From a virus: a stretch of DNA of 22,113 nucleotides. Positions within the stretch are counted from its first letter, which is position 1, and each line of letters opens with the position of its first letter. The stretch is taken from IMG/VR virus record IMGVR_UViG_3300046370_000546, positions 1 through 22,113 of that record; one strand, written 5' to 3'. Positions 6,425-14,374 of this stretch are shown here, one piece after another. The notes beneath the pieces are model-generated. The model was not told the DNA's origin. It was given only the letters and a program-made list of their open reading frames with translations, and did no database searches. Made by a program: the position numbers and the translations under genes.

Positions 6425-8165
6425 CGTCTATACTTTCAAAGATTCTAGCGCGTAAGACTTCATCTGAAATTGTTTCTGCTCTTTTATACGCTTCGCTTCG
6501 TAAGTAGTATAGAGTTTTTACTCCTCTTTTCCAGGCCATTATATGTATAGCGTGAAGTTCTTGTTTTGATACATTCGCAGGAAAAAAGACATTGAGTGAT
6601 TGGCTTTGGCATATAAACTCTTGTCTATCTGCTGCAAGCTCGATCACCCATCTTTGGTCGATTTCCACCGCCGTTTTAAAGACGTCTTTCGTCCAATCAT
6701 CCAAGAAATCCAAGTGTTGTACAGAGCCGTTACTCGTAACAATACTTTTCCAGACATCGTCGGTGTCATGACCGAGATCCTGGAGGACAGCTTCGAGATA
6801 TTCATTTTTAAGTAAACTGCTCCCCGTTTTAGTTTTCTGAGTAAAAGCATTAGCACGGTAAGGCTCAATTGAAGGAGAAGTATTACCACAGATAATACTG
6901 CTACTGGCGTTAGGAGCAATAGCAAGAAGGTGAGCGTTCCGAACACCGTAACCCTCTCCATCAGGACATTCACCTCTTTCTTTAGCCAACTCTCTGGTTG
7001 CACGTTCCGCCTCCGACTTAATCCGTGAGAACATTTGCATGTTCCTACTCTTTGCCATAGGACTCTCAAATGGAGTGTTATGACGTTGTAGATAGGCATG
7101 AAAGCCCATTGCGCCAAGACCAATACTTCTTTCTCTCATTGCACTATACTTTGCGCGATATAGCTGATCCGGAGCATGGTCAATAAAGTACTGTAGTACG
7201 TTATCCAACATTCTTACCAAATCAGGAATAAATTGGTCATTATCTTTCCACTCATCATACTCTTCTAAATTTACACTTGACAGGCAGCATACCGCTGTGC
7301 GGTCTTTATCTGTAGGAAGTGTAATTTCAGAACATAGATTTGATTGATGAACTTTTAATCCAAGTTTTTGCTGAAATTCTGGCACGCTTTCGTCCACAGT
7401 ATCACCAAACATAATGTAAGGTTCACCCGTTTCAACACGATTTTGAATAAGTTTTACCCAAAGTGTTTTTGCCGATACTGTTTTTACAGTAGCATTACTA
7501 TGGGGATCAATAAGATCCCAGCTATCGTCGAAACCGGGTGCTCTAGTAGCGTTTTCAATAATTTGCATAAAAGCATCAGAGACAACAACGCCGTGGTGCA
7601 AATTAGTAGACTTCCTGTTAATATCTCCACCAGTAGGTTTACGGACATCTAAAAACTCCTCAATTTCAGGATGAGACATATCAAGATATGCTGCATAGCT
7701 TCCACGTCGAGTTACTCCCTGAGAGAAAGCAAGCATTTCAGCATCTACAACTTTCATAAACGGTATTACACCCGTACTTTCGGAGCCATTGCTCGTTTTC
7801 GAGCCTACACTCCGAACCCCGCTCCAGCAGCCACCAACTCCTCCTCCAACGGAAGATAGAAAAGCATTTTCTGTATAGTGGTCTGTGATGCCCTCTCTAC
7901 TATCGTCTACATAATTCAAAAAGCAGCTTATAGGCATTCCACGAGCACTTCCACCGTTGGAAAGCACAGGTGTAGAAAACATAAACCACAACTTGCTTGC
8001 ATAGTCGTAGAGTCTCTGGGCGTGTGCTTCATTGTCGGAAAAACACTTTGCTGCACGAGCGAATGCTTCTTGGGGAGATTTTTCGTCCCCGATTAAATAT
8101 CTATCTTCCAGTGTTTTAATACTGAACTCAGATAGATAATTATCACGATTATAGTTAATTTGCAT
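6396..8165 (-). CDS. nrdA: Ribonucleotide reductase class I, large subunit R1 (no ATP-cone)
   Basis: This is the catalytic subunit, reducing ribonucleoside diphosphates by thiyl radical chemistry with NrdB. Key residues can be read: C81 (PISCFLN) and C293 (AVCCLSS) for the redox pair, C278 with N276 and E280 (SNLCSEI) for the active site, Y553-Y554 (TLYYLRS) for radical transfer, and a C-terminal C584..C587 pair (GCLACEG) for re-reduction by a thioredoxin or glutaredoxin. At 589 residues it is much shorter than E. coli NrdA (761) and begins close to the core, so the N-terminal ATP-cone that mediates dATP inhibition is absent. The ATG follows AAGGGG by seven bases and overlaps the exonuclease gene by 11 bases. 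Confidence 0.95.
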   Translation of the reverse strand: MQINYNRDNYLSEFSIKTLEDRYLIGDEKSPQEAFARAAKCFSDNEAHAQRLYDYASKLWFMFSTPVLSNGGSARGMPISCFLNYVDDSREGITDHYTENAFLSSVGGGVGGCWSGVRSVGSKTSNGSESTGVIPFMKVVDAEMLAFSQGVTRRGSYAAYLDMSHPEIEEFLDVRKPTGGDINRKSTNLHHGVVVSDAFMQIIENATRAPGFDDSWDLIDPHSNATVKTVSAKTLWVKLIQNRVETGEPYIMFGDTVDESVPEFQQKLGLKVHQSNLCSEITLPTDKDRTAVCCLSSVNLEEYDEWKDNDQFIPDLVRMLDNVLQYFIDHAPDQLYRAKYSAMRERSIGLGAMGFHAYLQRHNTPFESPMAKSRNMQMFSRIKSEAERATRELAKERGECPDGEGYGVRNAHLLAIAPNASSSIICGNTSPSIEPYRANAFTQKTKTGSSLLKNEYLEAVLQDLGHDTDDVWKSIVTSNGSVQHLDFLDDWTKDVFKTAVEIDQRWVIELAADRQEFICQSQSLNVFFPANVSKQELHAIHIMAWKRGVKTLYYLRSEAYKRAETISDEVLRARIFESIDDDGCLACEG

Positions 8166-8994
8166 TCATTATCCCCTTTATCACCGATACATTCTCTACG
8201 CCTATAGCATCATCACAGTATGTGATTAGATCCATAAGCTCATAGTTTTGTAGTATTTGCTCATAGTTTTCATTTAATGACTGAATATATTTGTATTTAC
8301 TTTCAATAGGACAGGCATCGTAAATACTTAAAGCATCTCCATATTCCTTTATAAGCCCCACAGCCCTTTTTGGTCCAATTCCAGGAATTCCTGGAACATT
8401 GTCGCCTTTATCCCCGGTAAGGCATTTAAGAGAAATAAACTCTTCAGGAGTTACATCATAGTGTTTGCTCCAGTTTTCTAATGTTACTTCTTTACGTGTA
8501 ACATAAGAGAATCTGCTAACATTTTCTCCTATGAGTAAATCCCAATCCCTATCACTTGAAATAAGCCAAATATATTCTAAGTCATACTTATCTTTTTCTT
8601 TGACTAGATGAGCAGCAATATCATCTGCTTCTACTCCTCTAAATCGAAGCAATGTATAGTCCTCCTGTAAAAGACTGAGAGTTGCTTCATATTCCTCTAT
8701 AAACTCTTCGAAATCTGCTTTTTCTGCTTCCGATTGGTCAGCAAATTTATCTTTTCGATTTTGTTTATACTCTGGATTTATCTCTTTTCTATAAGTAGAA
8801 GAGCCTAAATCTGCTGTAATTATTACATTTTTACAGTCGTAAGATTTTGCTAAAGATTGAATAGTTCTTTGATACTCATATCTAAAATCTGTTCTTCCTT
8901 GATGCTTCCATCTAAACGCCAAATTTAAGGCATCTACTATTAGTGTACAGTTGATATCATTATCAACTATTTTATCTGTAAAGTTAAATGCCAT
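8155..8994 (-). CDS. 5'-3' exonuclease / flap endonuclease (FEN family)
   Basis: This 279-residue metal-dependent nuclease should remove RNA primers and 5' flaps and can resect DNA, as T5 D15 and the Pol I N-terminal domain do. Acidic metal ligands occur in the family's order: D21 (IVDALNLAF), D62 (ITADLG) followed by the YRKEINPEYKQNR helix, E122, D124 and D125 (VEADDIAA), D148 and D150 (SSDRDWD), D195 and D198 (LTGDKGDN). A helix-hairpin-helix (VPGIPGIGPKRA) follows. The polymerase encoded at 16791-19076 lacks such a domain, so this gene supplies it as a separate protein. It overlaps the nuclease gene before it and nrdA after it by 11 bases each. Confidence 0.93.
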   Translation of the reverse strand: MAFNFTDKIVDNDINCTLIVDALNLAFRWKHQGRTDFRYEYQRTIQSLAKSYDCKNVIITADLGSSTYRKEINPEYKQNRKDKFADQSEAEKADFEEFIEEYEATLSLLQEDYTLLRFRGVEADDIAAHLVKEKDKYDLEYIWLISSDRDWDLLIGENVSRFSYVTRKEVTLENWSKHYDVTPEEFISLKCLTGDKGDNVPGIPGIGPKRAVGLIKEYGDALSIYDACPIESKYKYIQSLNENYEQILQNYELMDLITYCDDAIGVENVSVIKGIMNAN

Positions 8995-9430
8995 CTAAAA
9001 ATTCTACCTTTTCTTTGGTTAGCCACTCTTCTGCAAGCAGGACAAAACAGTTTAAGAAACATATAAACATATATTCTTCTGTTTTACTGGGCGGCTCTAC
9101 CGTTACTACAAAAACTGGTGATCTATTATATTTGAAAAACAGTAAAGGCTCTTGACTTCCTTGCTCTGCTTGTCTTTCTAGTTTTTTCCACCACTGTATT
9201 AAGTTATTAGTTTTACTTGCTGTAAATATTTTATCTGTAAGAGGAGACTCTGCGTAGTTCTTTACTTCTATGCAAAATTTATTTTTTGCATGAGGAACAT
9301 ATAAGTCTCCTTTTAAGTACTCAAGTGCGCCAGAGCTAGGAACTCTTTCGAACTGATGTCCAGTATGCTCTCGCAACATATCTCTTACGAGATACTCCCC
9401 CCTCGCCCCTTTTGCTCTTGAGTCTACCAC
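8984..9430 (-). CDS. PD-(D/E)XK nuclease, Holliday-junction-resolvase-like
   Basis: This 148-residue protein has the Hjc-like order of motifs: AKGARGEYLVRDMLR with E12, then RVPSSGALEYLKGD with D42, then FCIEVKN with E55 and K57. These are the metal-binding and catalytic residues of the PD-(D/E)XK fold. Archaeal resolvases share the KG...E, SG and D...E.K pattern, so cleavage of branched DNA is the best guess; other structure-specific or VRR-like nuclease roles are possible. The start is GTG at 9430, whose G base is also the last base of the SHMT stop TAG, with GGAG five bases upstream. It sits in a recombination cluster beside SbcCD and the FEN exonuclease, consistent with joint processing of replication intermediates. 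Confidence 0.82.
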   Translation of the reverse strand: MVDSRAKGARGEYLVRDMLREHTGHQFERVPSSGALEYLKGDLYVPHAKNKFCIEVKNYAESPLTDKIFTASKTNNLIQWWKKLERQAEQGSQEPLLFFKYNRSPVFVVTVEPPSKTEEYMFICFLNCFVLLAEEWLTKEKVEFLDGI

Positions 9431-10575
9431 TACTTCTCCAATATCTCGATCATCATACCCGCCAAGTCTTGAAACCAGTAGTTAGATCTATTTTTTGTTG
9501 TTTCTGCTGCCGTACCAATTCTTATACCGCTTGTTTCAATAAAATTACGAGGATCATTGGGCACACCATTTTTATTTACAGTAATTCCATTCTCTTCAAG
9601 TCTATCTGCGGCTTCTTTTCCACTGATGGTTTTATCACTTAAATCAAGAAGAAGTAGATGACTATCAGTTCCTCCCGTAATTACGTTATATCCTGCGTCA
9701 GTAAATACTTTTGACATTGTACGAGCATTCTTAATTACATTAAATATATAATGCCCAAAAGAAGGTTGTAATGCCTCTGAGTAGCACTGTGCTTTTGCAG
9801 CAATCATATTCATAAGAGGTCCGCCCTGTGTTCCAGGAAAAATAGCACTATTTATTTTTTTAGTATAATTTGGATTATTCCAAAGAATCATACCACCTCT
9901 TGGTCCTCGTAGTGTCTTATGAGTAGTGCTTGTAACTACATCGGCAAAAGGAATCGGACTCGGATACATTCTTGCTGCGACTAGCCCACTGTAGTGCGCC
10001 ATATCACACAAAAGATAGGCATTTACTTTTTTTGCAATATCTCTAAATTTACCCCAATCTATATGACGAGAGTAAGCACTTGCACCTGCTACAATCATAT
10101 CCACATTCTGCTCTAAGGCAACCCTTTCTACTTGTTCGTAGTCAATCCAGCCGTCTTCTTTTACACCATAAGAGTGTGCTTCATATACCTTACCGCTTAA
10201 AGTTGGTTTTGCACCATGGCTCAAATGACCTCCACTAGCTAAGTCCATTCCAAGAATTTTATCTCCTGGCTTTAGAAATGCTTGATATACTGCTGTATTT
10301 GCATTGACCCCGCTATGGGGCTGAACATTAGAGTATGAACAGCCATATAGTTTTTGAACTAATTCTTGTGCATATCTTTCTACAGCATCCATGTACTCGC
10401 AACCATTATAGTAACGAGCACCAGGATAACCTTCAGCGTACTTATTAGTAAAAACACTACCGCAAAGCTCTTTTACAGCCTCACTTGCAAAGTTCTCACT
10501 TGCTATCAGCTCTATTTGATTGCTCTGCCTACACTCTTCGTTAAAAAGAATTAGTTGTAATTTTTCATCTACCAT
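9430..10575 (-). CDS. glyA: Serine hydroxymethyltransferase
   Basis: This PLP enzyme converts serine and tetrahydrofolate to glycine and 5,10-methylene-tetrahydrofolate, the one-carbon donor for thymidylate synthesis. The 381 residues hold the family hallmarks: ELIASENF (21-29), YAEGYPGARYYNGCEY (46-61), HSGVNAN (87-93), CDMAHYSGL with D191 and H194, and the PLP lysine K220 in TSTTHKTLRGPRGG. It is shorter than the usual bacterial enzyme of about 417 residues, mainly at both ends, but no active-site block is missing. The ATG overlaps the end of the SbcC-like gene by seven bases. No thymidylate synthase is in the window. Likely role: boosting methylene-folate for phage nucleotide synthesis. 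Confidence 0.95.
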   Translation of the reverse strand: MVDEKLQLILFNEECRQSNQIELIASENFASEAVKELCGSVFTNKYAEGYPGARYYNGCEYMDAVERYAQELVQKLYGCSYSNVQPHSGVNANTAVYQAFLKPGDKILGMDLASGGHLSHGAKPTLSGKVYEAHSYGVKEDGWIDYEQVERVALEQNVDMIVAGASAYSRHIDWGKFRDIAKKVNAYLLCDMAHYSGLVAARMYPSPIPFADVVTSTTHKTLRGPRGGMILWNNPNYTKKINSAIFPGTQGGPLMNMIAAKAQCYSEALQPSFGHYIFNVIKNARTMSKVFTDAGYNVITGGTDSHLLLLDLSDKTISGKEAADRLEENGITVNKNGVPNDPRNFIETSGIRIGTAAETTKNRSNYWFQDLAGMMIEILEK

Positions 10576-12371
10576 TCAAGTTTACTCACGTTTCCTTTTT
10601 TGACAACCTCTATTTTTTCTAAAAGAGGATGAGTCCAGCCGTGTGACACTACATAGGTATTTAAATCCTCTTGTAGTAATACTTCTACCATCTTTTCTCT
10701 GCCACTTTCGTCAAGAACATTTATAACTTCATCTAAGAAAAGTATATTTATTCTTGACTTTGATATGCTACTCATTAGTTTACGAATAGCTATCAAAGTT
10801 GCAGTATTTACTCTTGCTAGCTCCCCAGAAGAAAGCGCTAAAATATCGACAATATTCTCATTATCAGTAATCTGCACATTTAATTTATCATTTGATACAA
10901 TAAACTCTAGCGTAAATCTACCGTCGGATAGTTCTGCAAGATAACTATTTGCTAGCTCTTCTAGCTCTTTTACTAGATTTTCAATTTTATACGCAAGAAG
11001 TCCGTTTGTACTAAATGCTTTCTTTAGAATCTCTAAGCTAGAGTCTAATTCTTTTTGCTGATCTAAAACTTCCTGTGCTGCAGCTAGTTTTTGTATAAAA
11101 CCATCTGTCTGGGCCTGAATTATCTCAATTCTAGTATTTCTCTTTGTAATTGCTTCATTCTGTGAAGCAATATTAGCTAGTTCTGCTTTTGCAGTTTTTA
11201 GTTTTGCACTTACTTCATCTAGCTTTTCTTGCAGCTCTTCTGCGTTAAGAAGGTTAGTGGGTAAAGTATTGTCTATACTTCTGAAAAGGTCTTCCCACTC
11301 TTTCTGCGCATTGGATAAATTAGTTCTAGCAGCATTATTTCTTTTTATCTGTCGTATGATGTCTTCGTTATCTTCTTTCTTTGAAGCTAGAAACTCGAGA
11401 GTTTTTTTCTCGGCTCTGATTAACTCATTTTTAAACTCTGCATCTATATCTTGCTCGCAAGTAGGGCACTTATCTCCTAATTGCTCAAGCTTTTGCATCA
11501 TGTTATCAGAAGCTCTTTTAGCACCTTCTACCTGTCCTATGATACTCTGATATTTGTCATAAGACTCTGTAGGAGGAAGTGTTTCTAATGAGGATTGTAT
11601 TTTGTTAATATCTATCCCGCCCAGCATTTCTTTATAGTGATTATTTTTTAGAATTTTTTTATTTTTTTCGGAAATATTTTTAAGTTCTACTGAAAGAGAA
11701 CGGAATGTCTTCTCATCTTCTTCCGTATCAATTTCTAAATTTAATAGTGGTAGTATATTGGTAGCCTCAAGTTTATTGTTTGATAACCATTTTTCAATAG
11801 TTGTAATTTCTGAGGATACCTCAATCATCTTATTTGAAGACTCTCGTGATGCTTCTTTAAATACTTCAAATAACTGAACGTACTCTTCCAGCCTTAACAG
11901 ATCAATTAGAAACTTTTTCCTATTAGTATCGGTAGCGGTAAGAAACTGTAAGCTAGCATTTGTATTTTGATAAACAAGCTGTGAAAAAGTCTTAAAATCT
12001 ACTCCCACTATGTCCTGTATACTTTTATAGGTGTTTGTAGCCGTGTGACTTGATATATCTTCTCCATCTTCTAGTAAAGCAACTTTTATGTTGTTTTTTC
12101 TATTTATACGAATTAAATACTCTTTGCCAGACTTTTCAAATTCCAACTCAATATCATAGCCGTCGTTTATATACCTATTCGGTATGTCTGCTTTTTTGAT
12201 GCCTTTTGAGTTTTTATTGTATAGTGCCTCCTCAATAATTAATGGTATAGACGATTTGCCCATACCATTTGTACCAATTATTTGAGTGACAGTGTTATCG
12301 TCTAGCTGTAGCTCATTGTCTGGGCCATAGCTAAAGCAATTACTCCACTTGAGCTTTTTGAGCGTAATCAT
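10569..12371 (-). CDS. SbcC/Rad50-like recombination ATPase (T4 gp46 type)
   Basis: This is an SMC-family ATPase that partners the SbcD-like nuclease to process DNA ends. Over 600 residues it shows a Walker A (GTNGMGKS, 33-40), a Q-loop region (LVYQNTNASLQFL), long coiled-coil arms either side of a zinc hook CPTC (302-305), the ABC signature LSSGE (513-517), Walker B ILFLDE (543-548) and an H-loop VSH (575-577). The arms are short, as in T4 gp46 and unlike the roughly 1,050-residue bacterial SbcC. In T4 the gp46-gp47 pair drives recombination-dependent replication and host DNA breakdown. Its start overlaps the SbcD-like gene by 32 bases, so the two subunits are translationally linked. Confidence 0.94.
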   Translation of the reverse strand: MITLKKLKWSNCFSYGPDNELQLDDNTVTQIIGTNGMGKSSIPLIIEEALYNKNSKGIKKADIPNRYINDGYDIELEFEKSGKEYLIRINRKNNIKVALLEDGEDISSHTATNTYKSIQDIVGVDFKTFSQLVYQNTNASLQFLTATDTNRKKFLIDLLRLEEYVQLFEVFKEASRESSNKMIEVSSEITTIEKWLSNNKLEATNILPLLNLEIDTEEDEKTFRSLSVELKNISEKNKKILKNNHYKEMLGGIDINKIQSSLETLPPTESYDKYQSIIGQVEGAKRASDNMMQKLEQLGDKCPTCEQDIDAEFKNELIRAEKKTLEFLASKKEDNEDIIRQIKRNNAARTNLSNAQKEWEDLFRSIDNTLPTNLLNAEELQEKLDEVSAKLKTAKAELANIASQNEAITKRNTRIEIIQAQTDGFIQKLAAAQEVLDQQKELDSSLEILKKAFSTNGLLAYKIENLVKELEELANSYLAELSDGRFTLEFIVSNDKLNVQITDNENIVDILALSSGELARVNTATLIAIRKLMSSISKSRINILFLDEVINVLDESGREKMVEVLLQEDLNTYVVSHGWTHPLLEKIEVVKKGNVSKLEW

Positions 12372-13299
12372 TATATGTCCCCAAAATATTACTTATTTTA
12401 TCTTCTGGAAGCTCTAAAATATATTTTAGGTACTCTACCAGCTCTTCGTCTAAAGTCATATCCTTTTCAATAATTAAGGATGCTTCAGAATTTCTTTTTA
12501 CAACTTTCTTGTCAAGTAACTCTGTGTTTTCTACTGAAGCTAGCTCTTGTATATCTCCTTCTATTTCATAGATTGTGTGATGATAATTAGTGGGTATCAT
12601 ATCTGCTGGATTAGTTACTGTTTTTCTTAGTAACTGAGGCAGAGTAAAAGGCCACCAGTCCCACGACCAATCTTTGGGATTGATAAGAAGGTAGCCTGTT
12701 TCAACCTCTTGTCTATGAAAAGAAGTGGTCATTGGACTACCTGGATATACAATATTTCTTTGTGTGTTACTATGTGCGTGTAAATCTCCTGCAAACACTA
12801 CAGGAAAATCAGCAAAACGATCTAGATCTACCTCTGGTTTTACATGAGGAGGTATTTCGCCCCTCACATGAGTGAATAGAGGTTGTTCTGTACTAAAATG
12901 CTCTATGCTGTCTTTTCTGTGTAAATCGGCATAGGGCAGTACACCAAAACCTAAATCTTCATCAACATAAGAGATATCAACCACATTTACTAATGGGTTG
13001 ATATCTCTTGATGCTTGTTTAAGTTGTGAAAAAAATGTTCTATTCTTACGAGTTGCTTCATGGTTACCGTCATATACTAGAGTGGGCTTCTTTACCTTTC
13101 GTATAAAAGAAAAGTATAGAGAAAGCTCCTCCATTGTAGGTATGCGATCAAACAAATCTCCTCCAATGATGTGCATGTCACAACTCTCTGATTGTTGATG
13201 CACTTGGTCAAAAAATTCGTTATATCTTTTGGTTGCCCACTCAACTGGGACATTCTTTTGTCCCAGTTTAATGTGCCAGTCAGCAGTAAATAAAATCAT
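12340..13299 (-). CDS. SbcD/Mre11-like nuclease (T4 gp47 type)
   Basis: This 319-residue calcineurin-like phosphoesterase is the nuclease half of the SbcCD complex. Metal-binding motifs are in the family order: D7 and H9 (TADWHIKLG), D48 (GGDLFDR), N79-H80 (YDGNHE), H144 (FTHVRG), H174 and H176 (AGDLHAHSN). After about residue 230 comes a less conserved region that should contact the ATPase arms. Its start codon shares ATGA with the stop of the ssDNA-binding protein gene, and its end overlaps the ATPase gene. Expected activity is Mn-dependent nuclease on DNA ends and hairpins, controlled by the ATPase partner. Confidence 0.94.
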   Translation of the reverse strand: MILFTADWHIKLGQKNVPVEWATKRYNEFFDQVHQQSESCDMHIIGGDLFDRIPTMEELSLYFSFIRKVKKPTLVYDGNHEATRKNRTFFSQLKQASRDINPLVNVVDISYVDEDLGFGVLPYADLHRKDSIEHFSTEQPLFTHVRGEIPPHVKPEVDLDRFADFPVVFAGDLHAHSNTQRNIVYPGSPMTTSFHRQEVETGYLLINPKDWSWDWWPFTLPQLLRKTVTNPADMIPTNYHHTIYEIEGDIQELASVENTELLDKKVVKRNSEASLIIEKDMTLDEELVEYLKYILELPEDKISNILGTYNDYAQKAQVE

Positions 13300-13922
13300 G
13301 CAATTTTAAACTCGTCTTCAATAGTCTCATCAATTTCATCGCCCGCACTTTCACGAACACGATCTAGTAGCTCTTTCTGGGCATCTGGCGTTGGACGAGG
13401 CATAACTTCATCCATAGATTTGAGATCTGCAATCAAAGCAAGCTCATCTTCGCCTAGAGCACGCGATTTGCACTTAAGAGCCTGTAGCTGATACTCTACG
13501 TTATAAGGCAGAGGGCCCGTTTTTACTCGCTTAAACTGTACATCCCAGCCTGTTTCGGGATCTGTTGGATCTCCTAAATCTTCTGCGGCAGTAATAATCT
13601 GTTCCCACAGCTTTTTCTTGAGGTTTACAACCTTGACTTGACCATTATCAATACATTGAGTTGCATAGCTCCAGCCACACTTTAGGTCAGGATAATACTC
13701 ACGAACCCAGTCTTTTTCCATGTTGTTAAAAGACTCTTTATTACGATCAAAAGACAAACACTCCAGGGGAATGTTTTTGTCATTCTCGCCCTTAATCCAG
13801 TATACATAGCGAGCAAGAATATCGCCTACTAATCGAAACTTGTTATCACCATCTGTATACTGAAAAGAAGTGATATTTGATTTTTGTGCAGCACCTTTGT
13901 GCTGGTTGAATTTAATAGCCAT
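13296..13922 (-). CDS. Single-stranded DNA-binding protein, gp32-like
   Basis: This 208-residue protein begins with a basic, flexible N-terminus (NQHKGAAQKSN), continues into a core that reads like phage gp32-type OB proteins (DNKFRLVGDILARYVYWIKG, CGWSYATQCI, GWDVQFKRV), and ends in an acidic tail (DEIDETIEDEFKI) as in SSBs that recruit replication partners. T4 gp32 has the same plan but is larger and has a zinc site; C-x-x-x-x-x-x-C here is suggestive only. It is preceded by the best ribosome site of the - strand operon and lies downstream of promoter P1, in line with a protein needed in large amounts. The family call rests on similarity by eye. Confidence 0.72.
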   Translation of the reverse strand: MAIKFNQHKGAAQKSNITSFQYTDGDNKFRLVGDILARYVYWIKGENDKNIPLECLSFDRNKESFNNMEKDWVREYYPDLKCGWSYATQCIDNGQVKVVNLKKKLWEQIITAAEDLGDPTDPETGWDVQFKRVKTGPLPYNVEYQLQALKCKSRALGEDELALIADLKSMDEVMPRPTPDAQKELLDRVRESAGDEIDETIEDEFKIA

Positions 13923-13924
13923 TG

Positions 13925-14332
13925 TTAATGTATCTCCTTTGGATTGACTTCTTCATATCGAAAATAAACTTTATCTTCATCTATTATGAGTAGCCTATTG
14001 TTTTCTATAATTTTTTCTGGATCTAATCCCGGCAACAAAATTACATCAAGAGACGGGTCTTGTGTCGAGATAAAATCCGCTGATGAACGCAGAGCGCACA
14101 AACTTATGTACTGTGCAATTTCACGGTACTTATACTTAAATGAATGGTATAGAAGAACGTCAGGATGTAGCATGAAACTAATCCCAGAAAAGTTTTTCTG
14201 CGAATATCTATAGATAGGATCATACTTGTTTTTAGGAATTTGTTTCTCAACAATCATCCTAAAAATTCGTACAATTTCTATCACGCTACCTTGCGATGCG
14301 TCATAGATTTTCGGCCAGTCATAAAAGAACAT
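13925..14332 (-). CDS. Conserved phage protein of unknown function (135 residues)
   Basis: I recognise the general type (FYDWPKIYD at the start, KNKYDPIYRYSQKNFSG, FMLHPDVLLYHSFKY) from marine phage replication regions, but no function is known to me. It has no membrane segment, Walker motif or metal cluster; the second half is mixed helix and strand ending in an acidic stretch. The start is a problem: the ATG at 14332 falls only two bases after the -10 box of P1, upstream of the expected transcript start. Either longer transcripts are used, or translation begins further in, for example at GTG 14284 (residue 17) with AAGG four bases ahead. It directly precedes the ssDNA-binding protein gene, with two bases between. 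Confidence 0.75.
   Translation of the reverse strand: MFFYDWPKIYDASQGSVIEIVRIFRMIVEKQIPKNKYDPIYRYSQKNFSGISFMLHPDVLLYHSFKYKYREIAQYISLCALRSSADFISTQDPSLDVILLPGLDPEKIIENNRLLIIDEDKVYFRYEEVNPKEIH
13933..13940 (-). promoter_or_regulatory. Strong ribosome binding site for the ssDNA-binding protein
   Basis: AAAGGAGA lies 10 bases before the ATG at 13922, within the last codons of the 135-residue gene. It is the strongest Shine-Dalgarno match I saw in the - strand operon. Confidence 0.75.
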
Positions 14333-14334
14333 AT

Positions 14335-14363
14335 ATTATACTAAAAAATACCATAAATGTCAA
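14335..14363 (-). promoter_or_regulatory. Sigma-70 consensus promoter P1
   Basis: Read on the - strand: TTGACA (14363-14358), a 17-base spacer, TATAAT (14340-14335). Both boxes and the spacing are perfect. It begins 11 bases after the stop codon of the UvsW-like gene, with an A-rich stretch upstream of -35. The expected start of transcription is near 14328, so it would drive the ssDNA-binding protein, SbcDC, SHMT, nucleases and RNR genes. Confidence 0.9.
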
Positions 14364-14374
14364 GAACTATTTTT

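Noticed and set aside
6644-7123. 159-residue open frame on the - strand
   Set aside because: It lies wholly inside nrdA in another frame and has no domain; the nrdA frame carries the catalytic residues.
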